A stretch of 64,000 nt of DNA from a virus: the IMG/VR virus record IMGVR_UViG_3300025162_000021, positions 62,001 to 126,000 of that record. One strand, given 5' to 3'. This document shows positions 55,497-62,400 of this stretch, one piece after another. Each line of letters begins with the position of its first letter. The stretch's first letter is position 1. A model generated the notes under the pieces. That model was not told where the DNA came from, did not search any database, and saw nothing but the letters and a program-made list of their open reading frames with translations. The position numbers were made by a program, and so were the translations under genes.

Positions 55497-56567
55497 TTAG
55501 TGTCGTCTCATCTTGGTGTAAGATATTCGTCTGTCTTCTTTATCCGATTGAAGAGCTCCCTTGAGCATATTAGCCGCAGTCTGAACTTTCAATATAGCGT
55601 CATTATCATCCAGGATAACACAATAACCTTTTCTATAATCCCAAAGGATCTGCAATAAGCCAGTAAATCCAGCTATTCCTCCGGACTTATATACCGCCGG
55701 GCTATCTGTGCCATTGGAAGAACCCCATATACCTTCTCTTTTGAATACTTTTTTGACTGTGAAAGTCTTTCCAAGTCCAGGGTTACCATATACGAATAAT
55801 CCCTTTGGGACGTCTTCAAGCTGGGCACCTTGTATCTCACCTTTAATAGCTTTGGACATCCTAGTTAATTCATAATTATAGATATCCATATTATGCTTTG
55901 CTTCATCAGCGAAAACGGACTGTGCAAATAAATCTTCTTCCGATGGAGTTGTTACTTGCTGCGATGGACTAGATCCACCTCTAGTGACTTGGGCGCTACC
56001 TTCACCGTTACTCGATAGCCAGGCTTTTGCGTGTGTATTGAAAGCCATGCTGCTGATTTTTTTCTTGTCATTAATATCTGCCCATGCAAGATAAGACCGA
56101 TAGAGGTGTGCCATTTTTTTGCCATAGGCTTCATTACCTAAGGAGCTCAAAAACTCACCTACGTCGTCTTTTATCGACTCGCGAAGCGGGATAGTATGGA
56201 GAATATATTGCTCTTCTTGTACCTGAGCTACATAATTTTCTCCCGCGCCTTTCATAACTTCAGCTATCATATCCAGTTGATCCTGGGGATCAGTTGCGGA
56301 TAGGTCAATTCTAAAACCAGGTTTATCTAAGTCTCCGGGCTTAACCCACACAGAAACACCTACGATGTCGCCGTCAGAATTCAACTCCACTCGTATGGCC
56401 TGGGTGCCAGTATACCCGTAGTAGGAATCCTTTATACCTGTTCTATCCTTTATCTGGATAGCCACTGGTGAAAAGGATATCTCAGCACCCAGAGCTTGAG
56501 ATAACATTTGTATAAATGATTGAGCAGTCTGCGCAAATCGGTCACCCATTTCCTGAAGTTTTTTCAT
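55497..56567 (-). CDS. N-terminal part of a split AAA+ ATPase
   Basis: 356 aa. Unknown N-terminal 220 aa, then GLFVYGNPGLGKTFTVKKVF (Walker A, about 255-265) and GYCVILDDNDAIL (Walker B), ending RRISYTKMRRH just where sensor 1 should follow. The next gene supplies sensor 1 and lid. A one-base frame change cannot join them: the frame of the second gene has a TGA at 55488-55486. Confidence 0.7.
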   Translation of the reverse strand: MKKLQEMGDRFAQTAQSFIQMLSQALGAEISFSPVAIQIKDRTGIKDSYYGYTGTQAIRVELNSDGDIVGVSVWVKPGDLDKPGFRIDLSATDPQDQLDMIAEVMKGAGENYVAQVQEEQYILHTIPLRESIKDDVGEFLSSLGNEAYGKKMAHLYRSYLAWADINDKKKISSMAFNTHAKAWLSSNGEGSAQVTRGGSSPSQQVTTPSEEDLFAQSVFADEAKHNMDIYNYELTRMSKAIKGEIQGAQLEDVPKGLFVYGNPGLGKTFTVKKVFKREGIWGSSNGTDSPAVYKSGGIAGFTGLLQILWDYRKGYCVILDDNDAILKVQTAANMLKGALQSDKEDRRISYTKMRRH

Positions 56568-56591
56568 ATATCATCCTTCTATTTTAATTAG

Positions 56592-57326
56592 TTAGGCGAC
56601 GTTGGCCAGTCTATTTCTCAGCTCTAAAAGAGATAAGTTCAGTATAGATTCCTCTTCCTCCTTCAGAGAGTTCACGTAAATCTTGTAGGTGCTACTTTTC
56701 CGGATAAATTGCAGCACCCCTATTACCACTTTCATCGCTGTTTTTAACGAAGACGTAGCGAAGACATCCTGAGTTACAGTTAGAGCAGATCTGATAGCGT
56801 CGTGTTCTTTGTTGAATAAGTAGTTTGCGGGATCCTCGACAGTCTTATCGTCTCCTGGCCTAAACATATACGTAAAGTTTAAGGTTTCAGCTAGGTCACC
56901 AAGCTCTATACTATTTGACTTAGTCTCTATGATGCTGTTTAAAGAAGCTACTCTATCCTCTTTCTGAAGCTTGTCGTTATACAAAGTTTCTTTAATCTTA
57001 AAGTAAAGATATCCCGCAAAAGATCTATCAATAAGAAAGCCAGGCCTATTGTACTGAGTCATTAATTTTATAGTAGAATCCACAGCTGCAGCGTCTACTA
57101 TATCTGGTGGCAAAAATATCTTTCCTTTCGTTTGTTTCAGTATAAGTGATCTTGCGTAGGGGACCATTTTTTGAAACATTTCTTTATAAAAAGGGCTTTT
57201 ATCATAATTTACAATTCTTTGATCTCCCTCAACTGTTTCAATTTTACATTCTCTCGTCGTTAAGTACTTTTCCTGTAACTCTGATAAACACACTTCAGTC
57301 ACAGGTTTGATTGCATATCTTGCCAT
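56592..57326 (-). CDS. Possible late sigma-like factor (region 2-like)
   Basis: 244 aa. FYKEMFQKMVPYARSLILKQ, PPDIVDAAAVDSTIKLMTQY and FAGYLYFKIKETLYNDKLQK follow the helix order of sigma region 2 (T4 gp55-like); ASLNSIIE resembles the start of region 3. No region 4 visible. Lies between the AAA+ pair and a clamp-like gene. Tentative. Confidence 0.35.
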   Translation of the reverse strand: MARYAIKPVTEVCLSELQEKYLTTRECKIETVEGDQRIVNYDKSPFYKEMFQKMVPYARSLILKQTKGKIFLPPDIVDAAAVDSTIKLMTQYNRPGFLIDRSFAGYLYFKIKETLYNDKLQKEDRVASLNSIIETKSNSIELGDLAETLNFTYMFRPGDDKTVEDPANYLFNKEHDAIRSALTVTQDVFATSSLKTAMKVVIGVLQFIRKSSTYKIYVNSLKEEEESILNLSLLELRNRLANVA

Positions 57327-57338
57327 TCGCGTTTCTCC

Positions 57339-57371
57339 AAAAAATAAAGGGAACCAGAAACGGTTCCCTTT
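57339..57371 (-). terminator. Intrinsic terminator (minus strand)
   Basis: Minus strand AAAGGGAACC-gtttct-GGTTCCCTTT followed by ATTTTTT, after the clamp-like gene. Confidence 0.85.
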
Positions 57372-57398
57372 TAATATAGTATCTCTTTTGAATATTAT

Positions 57399-58586
57399 TT
57401 ATCCAACGAGTTTTGCTAGATAGATTTCGAGATTACCAGCCTTAATATGAATTGCTTTCTTATCCATATCTGCTCTCAACTCCGCGGTTGTCTCCTTCTT
57501 TATCTTCCCTAAGAATTGCTTCAAAGAAGAATTAATAACGGTAACTTCGAAGTTATCAGAGTCCATTATCACAGATAACTCCCTATCAATTGAGCAAGAG
57601 CCTCCTCTCACACCAGAATCCTTTAAAAGAACTTTTAGTGTCTCCTTGTTACTCTTGTCGTATGCTAGAATAATAGGATCTAAATCTAAGGAAGAAGAAT
57701 AGAACCCGCTGAAGAAATTACTCGTGTCTCTCAGCGCGTTTACATTTATATCACATATCTTTTTCTTAGGGTATATAGCTTTGAGGTCATCTTCTGCAGG
57801 CGGCGCCACATTAGACATTGCGTTATTAAAAACACATTTCATTACGCTAGTTTCCAGGTAGGCTTTATTTCTATTTTCAAACACTATGAAATTTACCACT
57901 AAGCCACTTGAGAAGGCCTGCACAAAAACCCTCGCGATCTTTTTATGCAGAGGAATGTACTCCTTTTTAAGGACTCCTGTCTCCAAGCCCCCATAAATGT
58001 ATACGTGGGTTCTGTCATTAACAATAATCTTATCTCCGTATATACTAAGAGCATTATTCTTCTTTTCGTCAGAAGATATAAAAGGGAGGCAGGAACCAAT
58101 AGCCTCCCCGAACTCAGCCGAATTCTTTATGCTCACTAGGGACAGATCATAATTTTTGACTTTCATACTGTCTACTAACTGATCATGCAACTCTGAGATT
58201 TCAAAGAGTTGGCTGTCCTCCATAAGAATATGGGGGAGTGAAAGTTTATCCTTACCTACCTTAATATCGAAAGTCGAGTTGTCTCCATCTTGAGTTACTG
58301 CAATAGTCATTAGAGCGAGGTCATCGACTAGATAGCTATGCAGAATGTAAAAGAACTTTTGAGACTCGAGACGAATTCCTACGGGAGTCTTAAAGTCCTC
58401 AACCTCGCAGGGAATATCAAGTTCCACATATGCAGTCGAGTCCTTAACGACTAAGGTAACTGTCTTCTCATTTTGAATCCACAGGTTTAAGTTGAGAATA
58501 TCTGCTGCGTCGAATTCGAACCCACTTAGGATTTTTTCGTGATCAAACAGACCTTTAAAATCTATATTCTTTATCCTTAGGTTCAT
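57399..58586 (-). CDS. Possible beta-type sliding clamp
   Basis: 395 aa, about the size of DnaN. Three successive alpha/beta segments; SAEFGEAIGSCLPFISSDEK and NNALSIYGDKIIVNDRTHVY resemble the middle domain of beta clamps, and the protein ends in a strand (NLEIYLAKLVG) like DnaN. Flanked by sigma-like genes, recalling T4, where the clamp activates late transcription. No decisive motif. Confidence 0.4.
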   Translation of the reverse strand: MNLRIKNIDFKGLFDHEKILSGFEFDAADILNLNLWIQNEKTVTLVVKDSTAYVELDIPCEVEDFKTPVGIRLESQKFFYILHSYLVDDLALMTIAVTQDGDNSTFDIKVGKDKLSLPHILMEDSQLFEISELHDQLVDSMKVKNYDLSLVSIKNSAEFGEAIGSCLPFISSDEKKNNALSIYGDKIIVNDRTHVYIYGGLETGVLKKEYIPLHKKIARVFVQAFSSGLVVNFIVFENRNKAYLETSVMKCVFNNAMSNVAPPAEDDLKAIYPKKKICDINVNALRDTSNFFSGFYSSSLDLDPIILAYDKSNKETLKVLLKDSGVRGGSCSIDRELSVIMDSDNFEVTVINSSLKQFLGKIKKETTAELRADMDKKAIHIKAGNLEIYLAKLVG

Positions 58587-58632
58587 TTGTGCTCCTTCAT
58601 TAAATGAATATATGAGTTAATACCGTTTTTTA

Positions 58633-58663
58633 TTGCCACGACTCCTAGGACCTATCTTATATT
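58633..58663 (+). promoter_or_regulatory. Promoter P7 of the TTGCCACCG family
   Basis: TTGCCACGA at 58633-58641 and TATATT at 58658-58663, 19 nt spacing, 27 nt before the sigma-like gene. Confidence 0.7.
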
Positions 58664-58689
58664 ATTTGTGAACTATAAAAGGGGAATAC

Positions 58690-59301
58690 ATGCTAGAATA
58701 TGATGTCGTGATGAAGTGCAAAGAAGGTCATAAGCCCTCTCTTCAGGCCCTATATTTTAAGTACATACCATTTATCAACAAACACTACTACAAGATGCAG
58801 AAGCAATTCTACTTCAAAATTCCCATGGAGCGAGAGGACTTCGAGGTCGAGGGGTATGCAGCTTTGGTCAAGGCTATCGAGTATGTGGACCCTGATAAGA
58901 TTACCGATAAGGAGAAGTGGCTTTTTATCGGTGTGTTCGGTTACTACCTTAACATGCTACGTAAGTCCTGTGTCATGTCATATATGCATCAGCAGGCAAA
59001 TGAAACTCCTCTTTATGTCAAGTCCAGGAGCAGCAGCGACGAGTACTGTGTAGCAGATAATTACGCGGAAAATGAAAGTCGAGATATGACCAGGGGCATT
59101 GAGGAGGAGACTTTCATAGATCAGTTTAGATCTAATCTGAATGACTTTGAGAGACTAATTCTTAGTAAGCGTTTGGAAATTAGGGAAGAGGGCAAGCCTC
59201 GATCACTGCAGTCTATAGCTGGTGAGCTCGGGTGCTCTTTTTCTAAAATTCAGTCCGCAAATAAAAGAATCGAGACTATCTATAGAACTATGAGGGAATA
59301 A
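58690..59301 (+). CDS. Sigma-70-like factor
   Basis: 203 aa with AAAGGGG upstream. EREDFEVEGYAALVKAIEYV and FIGVFGYYLNMLRKSCVMSYMH-type helices match sigma region 2; SLQSIAGELGCSFSKIQSAN (about 174-193) is a region 4 helix-turn-helix preceded by NDFERLILSKRL. A phage-encoded sigma would redirect host RNA polymerase. Its own promoter is of the common P class. Confidence 0.7.
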   Translation: MLEYDVVMKCKEGHKPSLQALYFKYIPFINKHYYKMQKQFYFKIPMEREDFEVEGYAALVKAIEYVDPDKITDKEKWLFIGVFGYYLNMLRKSCVMSYMHQQANETPLYVKSRSSSDEYCVADNYAENESRDMTRGIEEETFIDQFRSNLNDFERLILSKRLEIREEGKPRSLQSIAGELGCSFSKIQSANKRIETIYRTMRE

Positions 59302-59961
59302 ATGGAATGGGCGAAGAAAGTAAACCAGCTACTGGAGAAAAGATCAAAGGGATTCTTAAGATCGCAAAAACCGCCGCTGACTTCATTGGTAAGATCAAAG
59401 AATTGCCTCGTATTATTCATGCTATTATTCTTGCCGTTGCTTGCTTGGGCGCAGGCGGTGCCAGTGCCGTCTACGTTACCGAAAGAAGTGCTGATACAGA
59501 AGTTAAACGAATGCAATCAACAATTGCAAGTCTCGATAAGTCAATTGCAGACCTCCAAGCAAACAATCGACAGCTTATTGCTGACAAAGACGGACTTGTT
59601 GCAACAAATAAGTCTCTTGCAACAGAATCAGATAAACAAAGACAAACAATTACAACTCTTACAACAGAGCTTGGACAGCAGCACGGCATTATTGACCTCC
59701 TTACAGCAGAGTCAAAACGAAACCAACAAATTATTAGCGACCTTGCAGCAGCAGGAAGACAGTTTGACGAAGGACTTGGATCAGCAGGTACTGATATACA
59801 ATCAACTATTAAAAGACTCCAACTTACTCAAAGTACAATTGCAAAGCTTATCGCTCAAATTAACAGCTCTCGAATTCAGTAATAAAGTAAAAGATTATGT
59901 TCTTGTGGGTAGTGGCGTTGCTATAGTACTAGAGACCGTATATATTATACTTAGGAAGTGA
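59302..59961 (+). CDS. Coiled-coil protein with N- and C-terminal membrane segments (outer nested gene)
   Basis: 219 aa. Hydrophobic CLVLFMLLFLPLLAWAQA (about 35-52, signal-peptide-like), about 140 aa of Gln/Leu/Ser heptads (LLQQSLDSSTALLTSLQQSQ), then YVLVGSGVAIVLETVYIIL as a terminal membrane helix. The GAGGGA site five nt upstream serves it and the frame starting at 59307. Topology resembles a spanin but there is no lipobox Cys. Confidence 0.65.
   Translation: MEWAKKVNQLLEKRSKGFLRSQKPPLTSLVRSKNCLVLFMLLFLPLLAWAQAVPVPSTLPKEVLIQKLNECNQQLQVSISQLQTSKQTIDSLLLTKTDLLQQISLLQQNQINKDKQLQLLQQSLDSSTALLTSLQQSQNETNKLLATLQQQEDSLTKDLDQQVLIYNQLLKDSNLLKVQLQSLSLKLTALEFSNKVKDYVLVGSGVAIVLETVYIILRK
59307..59882 (+). 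CDS. Coiled-coil membrane protein nested in another frame
   Basis: 191 aa, wholly inside 59302-59961 in another frame and starting five nt later. Cytoplasmic head, one membrane helix IIHAIILAVACLGAGGASAV (about 37-56), then a periplasmic-type coiled coil (TIASLDKSIADLQANNRQLI). An i-spanin (Rz-like) layout. Both frames make sensible membrane plus coiled-coil proteins, so both are probably expressed. Confidence 0.65.
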   Translation: MGEESKPATGEKIKGILKIAKTAADFIGKIKELPRIIHAIILAVACLGAGGASAVYVTERSADTEVKRMQSTIASLDKSIADLQANNRQLIADKDGLVATNKSLATESDKQRQTITTLTTELGQQHGIIDLLTAESKRNQQIISDLAAAGRQFDEGLGSAGTDIQSTIKRLQLTQSTIAKLIAQINSSRIQ

Positions 59962-60027
59962 ACTACCCTGAAACTAAAAAAGATTTCGAGGTTTTCTTGC
60001 GATGAAAAGTATAAATAGGAGAATACA

Positions 60028-60207
60028 ATGGATGCAGTTTCTAGTTTTAAAATGTGGATTGCTGAACAATTAGAGGAAGGCTCCCTTGTCACTTCCTGGG
60101 ATGAAAGCTTAATGGGCCTTGGCGAGGAGTATATGGTTGATGAAAGTGAAATGGATGCCGTGATACAATTCGCCGCTAGGTTGGCTCAGAGTCTTCGGCG
60201 AAAGTAA
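60028..60207 (+). CDS. Small acidic protein, 59 aa
   Basis: ATG with AGGAG upstream and TATAAATA (60010-60017), identical to the T4 late promoter box, in its leader. Helical and acidic; no family recognised. One nt before the HD hydrolase. Confidence 0.6.
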   Translation: MDAVSSFKMWIAEQLEEGSLVTSWDESLMGLGEEYMVDESEMDAVIQFAARLAQSLRRK

Positions 60208-60208
60208 G

Positions 60209-60754
60209 ATGACTATTCTAATCGAAGGTGTTCCAGAGGATGCTCTAGTAACAGCTACCAGGGCTCACTCTGGACAATTTAGAAGAGGAGGCGCTCCTTA
60301 CATATCTCACCCCGCACGAGTTGCTCAGCATGTACAACGTGTGAAAGGCGACTCTCATAAAGCTGATGACTTAATAGCTGCGGCCTATCTTCACGACACC
60401 CTCGAAGATACAGATATGACCGAAAAGCAGATTCTCGATCAATTTGGTCCTAACGTCCTTAATCTCGTATTTGAATTGACTTCCGATGAGGAAGAGCTGA
60501 AACGGCTAGGTAAAACTGCATATTTACAAAAGAAGTTTTCGGGTATCAGTAGCTGGGCTTTAGTTATCAAATTGAGTGATCGCTTAGATAATGTGTCGGA
60601 TCTTCTTGACGCTGATTACGACTGGGCTCTGAAGTATGCCAAGCAAACCCAAGACATACTAATTTACTTGATCGAGCATAGAAAACTAACGAGCACACAA
60701 AAAAGATTAGTAGGAGAGATACAGGAGATTTTAGACGAATTTTATAAGAAATAA
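60209..60754 (+). CDS. HD-domain (p)ppGpp hydrolase-like protein
   Basis: 181 aa. ATRAHSGQFRRGGAPYISHP, AAYLHDTLEDTDMT (HD and ED metal ligands) and VIKLSDRLDNVSDL match the SpoT/MESH1 hydrolase half; no synthetase domain. Such a small alarmone hydrolase could keep ppGpp low during infection (inference). Confidence 0.85.
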   Translation: MTILIEGVPEDALVTATRAHSGQFRRGGAPYISHPARVAQHVQRVKGDSHKADDLIAAAYLHDTLEDTDMTEKQILDQFGPNVLNLVFELTSDEEELKRLGKTAYLQKKFSGISSWALVIKLSDRLDNVSDLLDADYDWALKYAKQTQDILIYLIEHRKLTSTQKRLVGEIQEILDEFYKK

Positions 60755-60853
60755 TCAACACACTAATTATCTATAATGAAGTAAATAACGCGTTCCGTAT
60801 GGAAGCGTAGATGTATTTCAGGCCGTATAAAAGGCCACGTAAAGGAGAAGGTC

Positions 60854-61330
60854 ATGACGACTTCAAGAGGTTTCAGGGTGCGTGGAGATGACATTTTATT
60901 TCCATTGCAGGAGGTTGCAGAGACAATGAGCGGATGGTTCGATTTGCTTAGTGGTTGGGAGGCGCCGGTTTCCAAGCTTCCTCATTCCTTGGCTACAGGA
61001 TCTTCGTTCCCGCCTTGCAACTGGTATTCAGATGAACAAAATAATCTATATTATGAGTTCGCTGTGGCAGGCTTCAGTAAGGATGAAATCAATCTTTCGT
61101 TAAACGACGATCTGTTGATTCTAACAATCATTCCACTACCTGCAAAAGAAAAGGACACTAGAAAGCAACTACAGAAAGGCATCAAGCGATGTGAGTCTGT
61201 GAGCCAGTACAGAATTCCACTATCTAAGTACAATCTACAGAAGGTAGAATCAAAGCTAGAAAACGGAATTTTGTCCGTTATGATTCCTGCAAAGGAAGAC
61301 ACAAAGCCGATTAAAATAAATATCGGTTAA
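60854..61330 (+). CDS. Hsp20 / alpha-crystallin small heat-shock protein
   Basis: 158 aa with AAAGGAGAAGG upstream. C-terminal alpha-crystallin domain: YYEFAVAGFSKDEINLSLND, a basic insert, YRIPLSKYNL and ENGILSVMIP (the conserved GxLxxxIP), ending in an IxI-like IKINI tail. ATP-independent chaperone; phage examples are thought to aid folding of capsid proteins. Confidence 0.88.
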   Translation: MTTSRGFRVRGDDILFPLQEVAETMSGWFDLLSGWEAPVSKLPHSLATGSSFPPCNWYSDEQNNLYYEFAVAGFSKDEINLSLNDDLLILTIIPLPAKEKDTRKQLQKGIKRCESVSQYRIPLSKYNLQKVESKLENGILSVMIPAKEDTKPIKINIG

Positions 61331-61334
61331 AAAG

Positions 61335-61363
61335 AAAGCCACTCTGAAAAGAGTGGCTTTTAT
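61335..61363. terminator. Bidirectional terminator
   Basis: AAAGCCACTCT-gaaa-AGAGTGGCTTT with T-rich sequence on both sides, between convergent Hsp20 and lipase genes. Confidence 0.88.
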
Positions 61364-61368
61364 TTTGC

Positions 61369-62076
61369 TTAAATTATTACTGCGATATCATCGGGATAAT
61401 TGCGATAAGCGTGATCTCCGAATAATTCTACGTCATGCATGTCTCTCGGTTGCCTTCTCAAGGCCCACCAGATAGCTAAAAGAGTGTTGCCCAGTACCTG
61501 CAGTACTTTTCTTGGGCCAAAATGAAGCATTTGGATACCTTTATATCCGAATAGCCTGGGCGGTACAAAGTGAACAATATCAGCACCATAATATATAGCT
61601 AAGAATCTCACTCTCTTCTCAAAGCTCTTAACAAAAGCCGCGTTGCCTACCCTCGGGGAAGAGCCTGGCAAGCAAAATATACTACATCCATCAAAATTAT
61701 ACTGCACGTCTAGGCTACATATAGTTGCCAAGGCGCCACCATACGAATGGCCGGTGACGACGACAGTACCTGCTGGTTTTCTATCGTAGAATTCTCGAGC
61801 CCGATTGAGAATCACATCTCTCACGCCACTCTGCTTGTATTGATCTAACCAACCGAAATGAATGCGAACTTTTGAGTCCGTATTATCATAAGGTATAACT
61901 GCGGTATCGAAAAGCATATGATTCCACCAATCTAATGTTGAATCAGATGATCTGAATACTACAAAAAGGGATTCCTCGTCCTCTTTAAAAATAGCCTGTA
62001 CGGTACCTTTATCAATGTCGGCCCTATCCGAAGACTCCGCAAATAATTCTTTGAAAAACTTCAGATCATATGTCAT
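61369..62076 (-). CDS. Class 3 lipase-like alpha/beta hydrolase
   Basis: 235 aa from ATG at 62076, which has GGGGAT upstream; a frame start at 62124 has no ribosome site. Nucleophile elbow VTGHSYGGALA, preceded by RIHFGWLDQY and followed by GSSPRVGNAAF and a catalytic His region near FGDHAYRNYP, as in fungal-type (class 3) lipases. Could attack host membrane lipids during exit (inference). No signal peptide. Confidence 0.82.
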   Translation of the reverse strand: MTYDLKFFKELFAESSDRADIDKGTVQAIFKEDEESLFVVFRSSDSTLDWWNHMLFDTAVIPYDNTDSKVRIHFGWLDQYKQSGVRDVILNRAREFYDRKPAGTVVVTGHSYGGALATICSLDVQYNFDGCSIFCLPGSSPRVGNAAFVKSFEKRVRFLAIYYGADIVHFVPPRLFGYKGIQMLHFGPRKVLQVLGNTLLAIWWALRRQPRDMHDVELFGDHAYRNYPDDIAVII

Positions 62077-62136
62077 TTTTATCCCCACATAATTAGTCAC
62101 TAATTTTATATCGCATGTACACAAAGGAGCTTCCCA

Positions 62137-62400
62137 ATGATGGCAATTACACTACACGACTGGAAGACTATTCGAGAACTGAGACTATGTACTGCTGCTG
62201 GTTTATTAAATCCCATGGAATTCAAGATACTGCTAGCTCCTATGGTTTTTTTGGATCAAGGAGACGCGGGCGATGATGAAGAGGATAGTATTGCTGACGA
62301 CCTACGACAAATAAAAAAGAATAAAAAAAGCTCCTCTGAAAAAGAGGAGCTTCCACCTGCTATAGGCTTTCATGTAGACTCAGAGGAAGAGGACGACTAA
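62137..62400 (+). CDS. Hypothetical acidic protein, 87 aa
   Basis: ATG after AAAGGAGC. Helical N-terminal half, highly acidic/Lys-rich tail. Its 3' part contains the minus-strand terminator of the convergent reductase gene. Overlaps that gene end by four nt. Confidence 0.55.
   Translation: MMAITLHDWKTIRELRLCTAAGLLNPMEFKILLAPMVFLDQGDAGDDEEDSIADDLRQIKKNKKSSSEKEELPPAIGFHVDSEEEDD
62322..62352 (-). terminator. Terminator of the reductase gene inside an opposing gene
   Basis: Minus strand AAGCTCCTCT-ttttc-AGAGGAGCTT followed by TTTTTATTC, 45 nt past the NrdJ stop, located within plus-strand coding sequence. Confidence 0.8.
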
